From the NCBI GenBank assembly GCA_964622915.1, contig CAZUSC010000089.1:1-8864 (forward strand): a stretch of 8,864 nt of DNA, written 5' to 3'. Positions 1-6,077 of the stretch are shown here, piece by piece (position 1 is the stretch's first letter; every line of letters begins with the position of its first letter). Under the pieces are notes generated by a model. The model saw nothing but the letters and a program-made list of their open reading frames with translations, had not been told where the DNA came from and ran no database searches. This DNA is from CAZUSC01 sp964622915. GTDB lineage: Bacteria > Patescibacteriota > Andersenbacteria > UBA10190. The translations under genes and the position numbers were made by a program.

Positions 1-29
1 TTGGAGGGAGAAATTAGCTGAAGCCGAAT

Positions 30-461
30 ATGTTTATTGGCGAATATTCACACAACATAGATGACAAGGGGCGGTTGAATCTCCCCGCCAAGTTTAGACG
101 AGACATCCGCCAAGGCGTAGTAATTACCCGCGGATTGGATCGCTGTTTGTTTGTATACACACGTGACGAATGGAAGCTGCTGGCAGAAAAATTGTCCAAG
201 CTTCCTTTGAGCCACAAAAAAAGCCGGGCTTTTGCCCGCTTAATGCTGGCTGGTGCGTGGGACGCCGAGCTTGATTCGCAAGGGCGAGTGATGCTGCCGG
301 AGTACCTGCGCAATTATGCGCATTTGGGTAAGCACGTCACGGTAGCCGGATTGTACAATCGTCTAGAAATTTGGGACGAAGATGCCTGGCAAACGTACAA
401 AGCGGCCACCGAAGCGCAAAGCGACGATATTGCTGATGCCATGGTTAGTCTGGGTATCTAA
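30..461 (+). CDS. mraZ: MraZ, DNA-binding regulator of the dcw cluster
   Basis: The 143-residue product has the MraZ layout of two tandem SpoVT/AbrB-like swapped-hairpin domains. The paired signature is visible as D12-K-G-R15 followed by LNLPAKFR, and D82-S-Q-G-R86 followed by VMLPEYLR. In studied bacteria MraZ forms ring-shaped oligomers that bind short direct repeats upstream of its own gene and control the division cluster. Its position as first gene before rsmH is the classic one. The start is fixed by an in-frame stop at 15-17 and by the conserved MFIGEY opening. The nearest purine-rich tract (GGAGGGAG, 3-10) lies about 20 nt before the ATG, too far for a normal ribosome binding site. 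The promoter and any MraZ boxes would mostly lie left of the window. The gap to rsmH is 9 nt, so co-transcription is likely. Confidence 0.96.
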   Translation: MFIGEYSHNIDDKGRLNLPAKFRRDIRQGVVITRGLDRCLFVYTRDEWKLLAEKLSKLPLSHKKSRAFARLMLAGAWDAELDSQGRVMLPEYLRNYAHLGKHVTVAGLYNRLEIWDEDAWQTYKAATEAQSDDIADAMVSLGI

Positions 462-470
462 CCGGCAACG

Positions 471-1472
471 ATGACGACCGAAGGGACGGGAGATCATACC
501 CCCGTTTTACAACAAGAGGTTCTTTTACAGCTCAAGCCGCAAGCGAATGATGTTCTGCTCGATGCCACGATCGGATTGGGCGGGCATGCCGCAGCCTACC
601 TTACTGCCGCTGCCGACAGCCGAGTGATCGGCTTAGATGCCGATGCCAAGGCACTAGCAGGGGCTCAAAGCAACTTACAAAGTTTTGGCGACAGAGTGAC
701 CTATGTTCATAGCAACTTTGCTCAACTTAAAAAAGTCTGTGCGCAAAGCGGGGTAGCTAGTGTAAGCCATATTTTGTTTGATCTTGGTGTGGGAAGTCAC
801 CAGCTAGCCGATGATCAAAGAGGTTTCTCTTTTCGGTCAGCCGGCCCACTGGTTATGCGGTACGGACAGATCACTGATTTGCCAGCATCACATCTCGAGG
901 AGATTAACAATCTTACCGCGAGGTTAGGAAACTATCCCGACGCGCTAGACCTTATCGCAGGCCTGCGCGTACCGGAGTTAGCCAGAGTCATCAGTCACTA
1001 CGGAGAAGAACATTACGCCGGACGGATAAGCCGGGCAATAAAGGGCTTGCCACAATTACCCAAAATGGCCACGGAATTGGCTCAAACGATTGCCAGAGCC
1101 GTTCCCGCTCGGTATGAAAAAGGCCGTATCCATCCCGCCACCCGAACTTTTCAAGCCTTACGATTGGCAGTCAATCGGGAGTTGGAGACTTTGAGTCAGG
1201 CACTGCCGCAAGCGCTCGAGGTTCTGTCAGGGGGAGGCAAGCTAGCTGTGATCAGCTTTCATAGCTTGGAAGACAGAATAGTCAAGAACTTTATGCGGCG
1301 GGAAGCGCGAGACTGCCTCTGTGATCCGCGGCAAGTGGTATGTATCTGCCAGCACAAAGCCAGGCTCAAGATTATCACCAAAAAACCAATTACAGCCAGC
1401 GCCGAGGAATTAGCTGCTAATCCGCGAGCGCGGAGCGCAAAAATGCGAGTGGCGATGAAAAAACCCACTTAA
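471..1472 (+). CDS. rsmH: 16S rRNA m4C1402 methyltransferase RsmH (MraW)
   Basis: RsmH transfers a methyl group from S-adenosylmethionine to N4 of C1402 in 16S rRNA, tuning the ribosomal P site. The 333-residue protein carries the family signatures in order: HTPVL (9-13), the SAM-binding DATIGLGGH (31-39), DLGVGS (104-109), RGFSF (117-121), HPATRTFQALR (221-231), ISFHSLEDR (261-269) and the C-terminal NPRARSAKMRV. Two things are unusual. The normally strict PLDMRMD motif reads PLVMRYG (126-132), and about 15-20 extra residues appear around 145-165 before the usual YGEE. A CxC...CxC cluster (282-293) lies near the C terminus. There is no Shine-Dalgarno site 9 nt downstream of mraZ, so translation may be coupled. 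The stop codon is in the same frame as ftsL downstream. Assignment is secure; full activity is less certain because of the altered motif. Confidence 0.95.
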   Translation: MTTEGTGDHTPVLQQEVLLQLKPQANDVLLDATIGLGGHAAAYLTAAADSRVIGLDADAKALAGAQSNLQSFGDRVTYVHSNFAQLKKVCAQSGVASVSHILFDLGVGSHQLADDQRGFSFRSAGPLVMRYGQITDLPASHLEEINNLTARLGNYPDALDLIAGLRVPELARVISHYGEEHYAGRISRAIKGLPQLPKMATELAQTIARAVPARYEKGRIHPATRTFQALRLAVNRELETLSQALPQALEVLSGGGKLAVISFHSLEDRIVKNFMRREARDCLCDPRQVVCICQHKARLKIITKKPITASAEELAANPRARSAKMRVAMKKPT

Positions 1473-1568
1473 ACAAACCCGGGGGCGGGCCGTCACCTCG
1501 CCGAAGCGGGCTTTGGCCACGCGAAGGCAGGAAAAACACTGCTAACCAGTCAATACGCACACAAACAC

Positions 1569-1952
1569 ATGACACCAAAAATTCAACAACATATTATTCC
1601 GCGTCACCGTCCTCAATTGGGCGGACGCCGCAACTGGCCCCAGCGGGGTAGTGTCGATCACGCCACTATTACTATTAGCTTTGGCCTGGCGGCACTATTA
1701 GTGGTGGGATTGCTAGGATTCTTTTACTTACAGCAAGTTATTGGTACAGCCTCGCAAGGTACGGACGTTCGCAGCCTAGAAACGCAACTAGTTGAGCTGC
1801 GAGCCAAGCAACAGCAGCTGGAATTAGAGGGGGCAGAGCTGCGATCGCTGCGCGTGGTAGAGGAGAGAATTGAGAAACTTAATTTGGTGGCCACGGATCG
1901 CGTCAGCTACCTCGCCGGCACGGCCGATCGCGTAGCGGCGTTGCCGAAATAA
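1569..1952 (+). CDS. ftsL: FtsL-like septum protein
   Basis: This 127-residue bitopic protein has a basic N-terminal tail of about 30 residues, one transmembrane helix (about 33-55) and an extracytoplasmic Gln/Glu/Leu-rich coiled coil (about 66-104). That topology, and a place between rsmH and ftsI, are those of FtsL, the partner of FtsB/DivIC and FtsQ that activates septal peptidoglycan synthesis by FtsW-FtsI. FtsL sequences diverge strongly, so the call rests on topology and synteny rather than on motifs. The 96-nt gap upstream contains a small hairpin (1501-1516, CCGAAG stem with a CGGG loop) and is open in the ftsL frame right back to the rsmH stop. The ATG has no Shine-Dalgarno site. An in-frame CTG at 1539 does have AGGA six bases before it, so a start 10 codons earlier is possible. 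Confidence 0.82.
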   Translation: MTPKIQQHIIPRHRPQLGGRRNWPQRGSVDHATITISFGLAALLVVGLLGFFYLQQVIGTASQGTDVRSLETQLVELRAKQQQLELEGAELRSLRVVEERIEKLNLVATDRVSYLAGTADRVAALPK

Positions 1953-1974
1953 GACGCAGATAAGCTCGTGATAC

Positions 1975-3876
1975 ATGGCCGGGGAAAAACTCGTCTATAA
2001 TCCAATTTTTCGCCTACGTTTATTGGCCATCGGCGGGCTGCTGCTGCTGGCCGTTTTGTTCGTGCGCCTAGTTACCCTGCAGGTTGTGCGATACGACCGA
2101 TTTACGGCCATCGCCGAGGCCCAACGCAAGCGCGCATCCGAGCTGCAGCCGCATCGCGGCACCATCTATCTTTCCGAAAGTCAGAGCAAGGATATTTTTC
2201 CGGTGGCCAGCAATCAAAAAGCCTGGATTGTGTATGCCGTACCACGCGATATGGATGAGCCACAACGCATTGCCGAGCAACTCGCCCCGGCGCTTCAGGA
2301 GTTTCGCAGCCGGCAGGCCAGCAGAATCAAGGCAATTGTCGCCGCCACCGGGCAGAGTCAAGAGCTTCCCAAGACCGAGCCGGCGCTTGAGGCAGCCAAT
2401 AAACCCGCCGAGCAAATTATTCAGGAATTGCGAGATCAGTTGTTAGCCAAATTCGACCAGCGCACTGATCCCTATGAACCGCTGCTTAAGCCGCATGAAG
2501 TACTGGATGACGATTTTAAGGGCTGGTTGGAACAAGCACAGCTGCCCGGAATTGTTTTAGAAGAGCAGGAAGTGCGTATTTACCCGGAAAAATCACTGGC
2601 GGCTCATGTTATCGGCTATCTAGGATTTGATAACGAGCGGCGGGTTGGCAGATACGGCATTGAAGGATTTTTTGATCAGGAGTTAAAAGGGGATTTAGGT
2701 TGGCTGTCTGGCGAGCGTGATGCCGGCGGACGCTTTATTGGCGTAGCGAAGAACGAATTTCTGCCGGCCGAGGATGGAGCGGACGTCGTGCTAACGATCG
2801 ACCGTGTCGTACAGTCGCTGCTGGAAAAGGAGTTGAAAGATGGCGTCGAGCGTTACGGGGCGGAGCGGGGGAGTATTGTAGTGACCAATCCGGCCACCGG
2901 AGCAGTATTGGGCATGGCGACTTACCCCACCTTCGACCCCAATACTTATTTTGCCGTGACCGATGCGCGAGTACAGAGCAACCCAGTGGTATCAGACATT
3001 TTTGAGCCCGGATCAATAGTAAAGCCGGCGATCATGGCAGCGGCGCTGGAAGAAAACAAAGTCGAGCCTAATACGACTTTTGTCGACAACGGCCCGGTGC
3101 GCGTGGCAGAATATACTATTAATACTTTTGATGGCAAACATCACGGCACGCAGACGATGACGCAGGTATTAGAGAAATCCAATAACGTCGGCATGGTTTG
3201 GGTGGGACAGCAGTTAGGAGCAGAAACAATTTATGATTACTTACGGCGTTTTGGGTTAGGGGAGCGTACCGGGATAGAGTTGGAAGGTGAAACACAAACC
3301 AACTTAAAGACTCCAGATGAATGGAATGTGACGACGGTCGCCACCGCCAGTTTCGGCCAGGGTGTTGCCTTAACACCACTGCAAGCCTTGAATGTAATTA
3401 ATGCCATCGCTAATAACGGTAAATTAACCCAGCCGCACATCGTTTCGCGCTTGCGCTACAGCAATGGCGATGAAAAAGAAACAACACCCACAGTAGTCCG
3501 ACAGGTTATATCGGAAGAAACAGCCGCCCAGGTTTCCGCCATGATGGTCAGTGTTATTGAAAACGGCGTGGCCGGATTAGCCCGCGTGCCCGGTTACTAC
3601 TTAGCTGGTAAGACCGGAACAGCCCAGGTGCCGGATGACCGCGGAAAATATTCGCCGGATCGCAAAATTATTGCCTTTGCAGGGTTTGGACCGGTAGATG
3701 ATCCGCGGTTTTCGATTCTCATTAAACTAGATAACCCGGCGGGCCTTTCCTTTGCTTCGGGAACTGCCGCACCGATGTTCCGAAATCTGGCGGAAAAGCT
3801 GCTGAACTACTACCAAATTCCTCCCTCCTACGACGATTCGGTAAAACAGCCGGCTTTTCGAGTACCAACGAACTAA
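1975..3876 (+). CDS. ftsI: Class B penicillin-binding protein, FtsI/PBP2-type transpeptidase
   Basis: A 633-residue monofunctional D,D-transpeptidase that cross-links septal peptidoglycan. Residues about 12-38 form an uncleaved membrane anchor. The non-catalytic dimerisation/pedestal region follows, with HRGTIY (about 60-65) and, near residue 230, a GIEGFFDQELKG segment typical of class B enzymes. The C-terminal transpeptidase domain has all three catalytic motifs: SxxK as S347-I-V-K350 within EPGSIVKP, SxN as S402-N-N404, and K546-T-G548 in AGKTGTAQ. No PASTA domains follow; the protein ends about 85 residues after KTG. Its position after ftsL supports FtsI, the partner of the SEDS polymerase FtsW, rather than an elongation-specific PBP2. 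The start is 22 nt after ftsL without a Shine-Dalgarno site. A linker around residues 110-150 is rich in Gln, Glu and Ala and looks poorly conserved. Confidence 0.94.
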   Translation: MAGEKLVYNPIFRLRLLAIGGLLLLAVLFVRLVTLQVVRYDRFTAIAEAQRKRASELQPHRGTIYLSESQSKDIFPVASNQKAWIVYAVPRDMDEPQRIAEQLAPALQEFRSRQASRIKAIVAATGQSQELPKTEPALEAANKPAEQIIQELRDQLLAKFDQRTDPYEPLLKPHEVLDDDFKGWLEQAQLPGIVLEEQEVRIYPEKSLAAHVIGYLGFDNERRVGRYGIEGFFDQELKGDLGWLSGERDAGGRFIGVAKNEFLPAEDGADVVLTIDRVVQSLLEKELKDGVERYGAERGSIVVTNPATGAVLGMATYPTFDPNTYFAVTDARVQSNPVVSDIFEPGSIVKPAIMAAALEENKVEPNTTFVDNGPVRVAEYTINTFDGKHHGTQTMTQVLEKSNNVGMVWVGQQLGAETIYDYLRRFGLGERTGIELEGETQTNLKTPDEWNVTTVATASFGQGVALTPLQALNVINAIANNGKLTQPHIVSRLRYSNGDEKETTPTVVRQVISEETAAQVSAMMVSVIENGVAGLARVPGYYLAGKTGTAQVPDDRGKYSPDRKIIAFAGFGPVDDPRFSILIKLDNPAGLSFASGTAAPMFRNLAEKLLNYYQIPPSYDDSVKQPAFRVPTN

Positions 3877-3918
3877 GTTTTTAGCGCAGCGAGAATCTCG
3901 TACGCAAGGACGCATACA

Positions 3919-3999
3919 TCCAGCCAGCGCTGGACGTTGCTCAGTCTCATCGACCTGTTGTCAAGGCAGCAAGGCCTATGACAAACCAGCCAGGTCGAT
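3919..3999 (+). other. Structured unit A (two hairpins)
   Basis: Hairpin 1 pairs TCCAG (3919-3923) with CTGGA (3930-3934) around the hexaloop CCAGCG. Hairpin 2 pairs ATCGACCTG (3949-3957) with CAGGTCGAT (3991-3999), then TTGTCA (3958-3963) with TGACAA (3979-3984), then AGGC with GCCT around a variable loop. It has a six-base one-sided bulge ACCAGC (3985-3990) and a single unpaired A (3978). Whether it acts as RNA or as folded single-stranded DNA cannot be decided from the sequence. No promoter is evident just upstream, so transcription would come from ftsI read-through. Confidence 0.75.
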
Positions 4000-4082
4000 T
4001 CCGACGTGCCTTTCTTAACGAAATTCCCGCTGCGCTTTTCGTGTCAGCGCGGCAGCAATTCTGTAAAGAAAAGAACGCCGCA

Positions 4083-4170
4083 GTCGAGCGGGCTGGTCTG
4101 TCATACCTGAGCGGAGCGATGGTTGACAGCCGCTCGACGAGGCTTAGTGGCGGCTGGCGCTGGCCAGCCG
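4083..4170 (-). other. Structured unit B, inverted copy of unit A
   Basis: Read on the - strand, hairpin 1 is CGGCTGG/CCAGCCG (4164-4170 with 4151-4157) around the same hexaloop CCAGCG as unit A. Hairpin 2 pairs GTCGAGCGG with CCGCTCGAC (outer stem, 4130-4138 with 4083-4091), then CTGTCA with TGACAG, then ACC with GGT. It has the same six-base ACCAGC bulge (4092-4097) and the same unpaired A (4104). Against unit A, three of nine outer pairs, the first pair of the TGTCA stem and most of hairpin 1 are changed with pairing kept. The apical loop differs in length and sequence. Confidence 0.75.
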
Positions 4171-4220
4171 AACACGTCTTTTCGGACAGAGTTGCTGACG
4201 CGCTAATGCAGCACAAAAGC

Positions 4221-4229
4221 TGTTATAAT
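4221..4229 (+). promoter_or_regulatory. Extended -10 promoter of murF, leaderless geometry
   Basis: TGT-TATAAT is a perfect extended -10 element (TGnTATAAT). No good -35 hexamer lies 16-18 nt upstream, which is usual for extended -10 promoters. Six bases separate the hexamer from the ATG at 4236, so the expected transcription start falls on or next to the A of that codon. The murF mRNA would then have no leader. Confidence 0.72.
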
Positions 4230-4235
4230 GACTGG

Positions 4236-5459
4236 ATGATGTTGCGAAAGTTGGGTGAGAAAATTATTTGGAGCCGGGCCAAAGAATACGTGCAGAGATA
4301 TAAACCGGACTTAATTGGCGTCACCGGAAGTTTTGGTAAGACGTTCACTAAGGAGGCGGTTGCTTTAGCGCTGTCGGATGAGCGGGACGTGCGGGAGGCG
4401 CGCAATAGTTACAACACGCCAGTCGGAGTTGCCTTGGCTATTTTAGGACTGGAAGCAGCCAGCACGCGTATGGGGTGGGTTCGGCTGCTTATTTCGAGCA
4501 AAAAAAGAGAGATAGGAGAGCGGGAACCAAATACGATTGTTTTGGAATTAGGCGCGGACAGGCCAGGGGATATTGAATGGCTAGTCCAACAAGTGCCATT
4601 TAAGATCGGCGTGGTTACAAACATTGGCTCCACTCATTTACGGTTCTTTGTAAACAAAGACATGGTCGCTCACGAGAAAATGTCTTTGCCGATATCACTT
4701 ATAGAGGGCGGCACCGCGATTCTTAACGCCGATGATCCGCTTGTGCTGGAGATGAAAGATCATATCAGAGTACCGGCAATTTTATACGGCAAATCATCGC
4801 AAGCTGACGTGCAGTTGGTGCGCGCAGTCAGCACTGGCAACCAAGGTATGGCCGGCGAGATAAGAATTAATGGCCGCGCTTACGAAATAAACTTGCCGAA
4901 GCTGATTGCCCAGCACCAAGTGTATAGCGTGCTGGCGGCCGTGGCAGTAGTTAAAGCATTGAAAGGGGATATTAAGAAAGCCATTAACAATTTACGGCAC
5001 TTAGCTCCACCGCCGGGCCGCCTGCGGTTGCTTGCCGGTGTGAATAATTCAACGATCATTGATGACAGTTACAACGCCGCGCCTGAAGCCGTCGTGGCCG
5101 CGCTGGAAACTCTGAAAAAAATATCGGGAAAAAGAAAGATAGCTATATTAGGCGACATGTTCGACTTGGGACCAGAGACCCTGCATTGGCATAAGCAAAT
5201 CGGTCAACAAATCTCGCAGTTCGCGGATATTTTTGTAGCGGTAGGGGAGAATATGGAAGAAGCACAAGCAGAGGTGCTGAAAAGCAGTTCGATCGATACG
5301 CACCACTTTGACACTAGCGCTGACGCGGGCAAGTGGATTGGCAGTTACGTTCAAGGAGGGGATGTTGTCTTAGTAAAAGGATCGCGAGCTATGGCCATGG
5401 AAAAAGCGGTTGCACGCCTGCTGGCTAATAAGGAAGACAAAGATCTACTTGTACATTGA
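4236..5459 (+). CDS. murF: MurF-like UDP-MurNAc-tripeptide:D-Ala-D-Ala ligase
   Basis: MurF adds D-alanyl-D-alanine to UDP-MurNAc-tripeptide, the last cytoplasmic step of the precursor. With the start used here the protein has 407 residues. Motifs are a P-loop GSFGKTFTK (K35), LELGADRPGDI, THLRFF, HEK with K148 as the likely carbamylated lysine, NADDP, DDSYNAAP (from D276), LGDMFDLG (305-312) and VLVKGSR (K381). The central ATPase and C-terminal domains are thus intact. The N-terminal UDP-binding domain, which normally puts the P-loop near residue 110, is absent, a form I associate with Patescibacteria. The frame stays open to an ATG at 3978, but the added 86 codons run across the inverted structured repeat and do not resemble a MurF N-domain. 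The promoter at 4221 also favours 4236 (or 4239, as ATG is doubled). No Shine-Dalgarno site is present. Confidence 0.9.
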   Translation: MMLRKLGEKIIWSRAKEYVQRYKPDLIGVTGSFGKTFTKEAVALALSDERDVREARNSYNTPVGVALAILGLEAASTRMGWVRLLISSKKREIGEREPNTIVLELGADRPGDIEWLVQQVPFKIGVVTNIGSTHLRFFVNKDMVAHEKMSLPISLIEGGTAILNADDPLVLEMKDHIRVPAILYGKSSQADVQLVRAVSTGNQGMAGEIRINGRAYEINLPKLIAQHQVYSVLAAVAVVKALKGDIKKAINNLRHLAPPPGRLRLLAGVNNSTIIDDSYNAAPEAVVAALETLKKISGKRKIAILGDMFDLGPETLHWHKQIGQQISQFADIFVAVGENMEEAQAEVLKSSSIDTHHFDTSADAGKWIGSYVQGGDVVLVKGSRAMAMEKAVARLLANKEDKDLLVH

Positions 5460-5503
5460 TTTTATTGTTGTAGTTCAATAAGCTACCAGCTACAAGCTAA
5501 TAA

Positions 5504-5575
5504 GGCCTCATCGTCTAACGGTTAGGACATGGCGTTCTCAACGCTAAAATCGGGGTTCGATTCCCCGTGAGGCTA
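5504..5575 (+). tRNA. tRNA-Glu (anticodon CUC)
   Basis: A full cloverleaf can be drawn. The acceptor is 5504-5510 with 5568-5574, the D arm 5513-5528, the anticodon stem TGGCG/CGCTA (5530-5534 with 5542-5546) with loop TTCTCAA, so the anticodon is CTC at 5537-5539. The T arm is CGGGG/CCCCG (5551-5555 with 5563-5567) with loop TTCGATT. The discriminator is A5575. The following bases are CCG, so CCA is not fully encoded and must be added by nucleotidyltransferase. The first acceptor pair is G-U rather than the usual G-C. It follows murF by 44 nt and is probably co-transcribed or uses a weak local promoter; no convincing one is seen. Confidence 0.95.
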
Positions 5576-5615
5576 CCGCGTAAAATTCCGCTAACATATT
5601 AGCGGAATCACGCGG
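5576..5615 (+). other. Strong hairpin abutting the tRNA 3' end
   Basis: A perfect 10-bp stem, ATTCCGCTAA (5585-5594) with TTAGCGGAAT (5599-5608), closes a CATA loop. It is enclosed by an outer CCGCG/CGCGG stem (5576-5580 with 5611-5615). No T-tract follows, so it is not an intrinsic terminator by itself. It begins on the base after the discriminator and may guide 3' end processing of the tRNA. Confidence 0.6.
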
Positions 5616-5639
5616 CTTCGCACTAAGCGGAGACGTGTG

Positions 5640-5673
5640 AACAAAACCACCTTCAAAAAGGTGGTTTTGTTTT
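5640..5673 (+). terminator. Rho-independent terminator after murF-tRNA-Glu
   Basis: A 13-14 bp uninterrupted stem, ACAAAACCACCTT (5641-5653) with AAGGTGGTTTTGT (5658-5670), closes a CAAA loop and runs into TTTT. This would end the murF-tRNA transcript before the GIY-YIG gene. The A-rich left arm could make it partly active on the other strand. Confidence 0.85.
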
Positions 5674-5680
5674 ACGCGAG

Positions 5681-5727
5681 CCCCGTGATCACGTGAGCGC
5701 GGAGCGCTTTTACGTGATTTTACGGGG
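5681..5727. repeat. Long imperfect palindrome just upstream of the GIY-YIG promoter
   Basis: CCCCGT (5681-5686) pairs with ACGGGG (5722-5727), ATCACGT (5688-5694) with ACGTGAT (5712-5718), and AGCGC (5696-5700) with GCGCT (5704-5708) around a GGA loop. Small one- and three-base internal loops lie between. That gives 18 pairs in 47 nt. It ends three bases before the TATAAT at 5730, so it covers the -35 position of that promoter and could be an operator or cruciform. No T-tract follows. Confidence 0.6.
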
Positions 5728-5729
5728 CA

Positions 5730-5735
5730 TATAAT
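5730..5735 (+). promoter_or_regulatory. TATAAT of the GIY-YIG gene, leaderless geometry
   Basis: A consensus TATAAT lies six bases before the ATG at 5742, so transcription should begin at the start codon. The -35 region is poor: TTTACG, at 15-nt spacing, matches four of six bases but sits inside the palindrome. No Shine-Dalgarno site exists before the ATG, which fits a leaderless message. Confidence 0.65.
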
Positions 5736-5741
5736 GATCAT

Positions 5742-5999
5742 ATGTTTTGGGTTTATCTTCTTGAGTGCAGTGATGATAAATCTTGGTATATTGGTTTCAC
5801 GGCGGATCTAAAAACTAGAATCAAGACGCATCAACTTAGCAAAGGAGCCAGAACCACAAAAAGAAGGAAGAACTGGAGACTCATCTATTGCGAAGGATAC
5901 ATTAACAAAGCTGATGCCAAGGGCAGAGAATTATTTCTAAAAAGTGGATCAGGCAGACGCTTTCTTAAAAAACAATTAGTAAATTACTTGAATAAATAA
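5742..5999 (+). CDS. Small single-domain GIY-YIG nuclease family protein
   Basis: This 85-residue protein is one GIY-YIG fold of the small bacterial kind (UPF0213/YhbQ-like). The signature is V4-Y5 ... Y16-I-G18, followed by R26 in LKTRI, H30 and the presumed metal-binding E63 in GRELFLKSG. Family members are Mg-dependent DNA-cleaving domains, but the biological role of these tiny stand-alone forms is mostly unknown. The second half is strongly basic (about residues 34-46 and 67-76), consistent with nucleic acid binding. The gene is monocistronic: a terminator lies just before its promoter and a hairpin terminator just after its stop. Such proteins are frequent in Patescibacteria genomes. Family confidence is high; substrate is unknown. 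Confidence 0.9.
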   Translation: MFWVYLLECSDDKSWYIGFTADLKTRIKTHQLSKGARTTKRRKNWRLIYCEGYINKADAKGRELFLKSGSGRRFLKKQLVNYLNK

Positions 6000-6004
6000 A
6001 AAAT

Positions 6005-6042
6005 CCCCGCAGTAGGCACTCAACAGGTGAATTGCCGCGGGG
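6005..6042 (-). terminator. Rho-independent terminator between convergent genes
   Basis: CCCCGC (6005-6010) pairs with GCGGGG (6037-6042), and inside it GGCA (6015-6018) pairs with TGCC (6033-6036). On the - strand the stem is followed at once by ATTTTTTATTT, so it is a good terminator for the membrane-protein gene. On the + strand only scattered T-runs follow (6052-6056, 6064-6070), so it may also stop GIY-YIG transcripts, less efficiently. Confidence 0.8.
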
Positions 6043-6077
6043 CGTCAGTCATTTTTCGGCTTGTTTTTTTCCTACTA

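Larger units (their letters stand above)
3881..4206. repeat. Paired inverted structured units filling the ftsI-murF gap
   Basis: This 326-nt stretch is one long imperfect inverted repeat. The outer ends are TTAGCGC (3881-3887) and GCGCTAA (4200-4206), and the centre is a GC-rich hairpin at about 4022-4060. Each arm has two internal hairpins in the same order. When the right arm is read on the - strand it aligns along its whole length with the left arm. Stem bases differ between the arms in a compensating way, while loop and bulge bases stay the same, so folding of each arm appears to be conserved. No convincing protein is encoded here. The arrangement resembles the paired inverted REP units of BIMEs, or a miniature inverted-repeat element, but I recognise no named family. 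It lies directly upstream of the murF promoter and downstream of the ftsI stop. Confidence 0.8.

Noticed and set aside
3947..4216. 89-codon - strand frame across the ftsI-murF gap
   Set aside because: It covers the inverted structured repeat and has no domain-like pattern. The pairing explains the sequence better than coding.
5465..5496. Possible tRNA promoter TTGTAG-17-TACAAG
   Set aside because: Only three and four matches to the consensus hexamers. Read-through from murF explains tRNA expression equally well.
5544..5741. 65-codon frame on the - strand ending in VASRGIEPRF
   Set aside because: This ending is the well-known translation of the antisense of a tRNA T-arm. The frame overlaps tRNA-Glu, the hairpin and the terminator and is not a gene.
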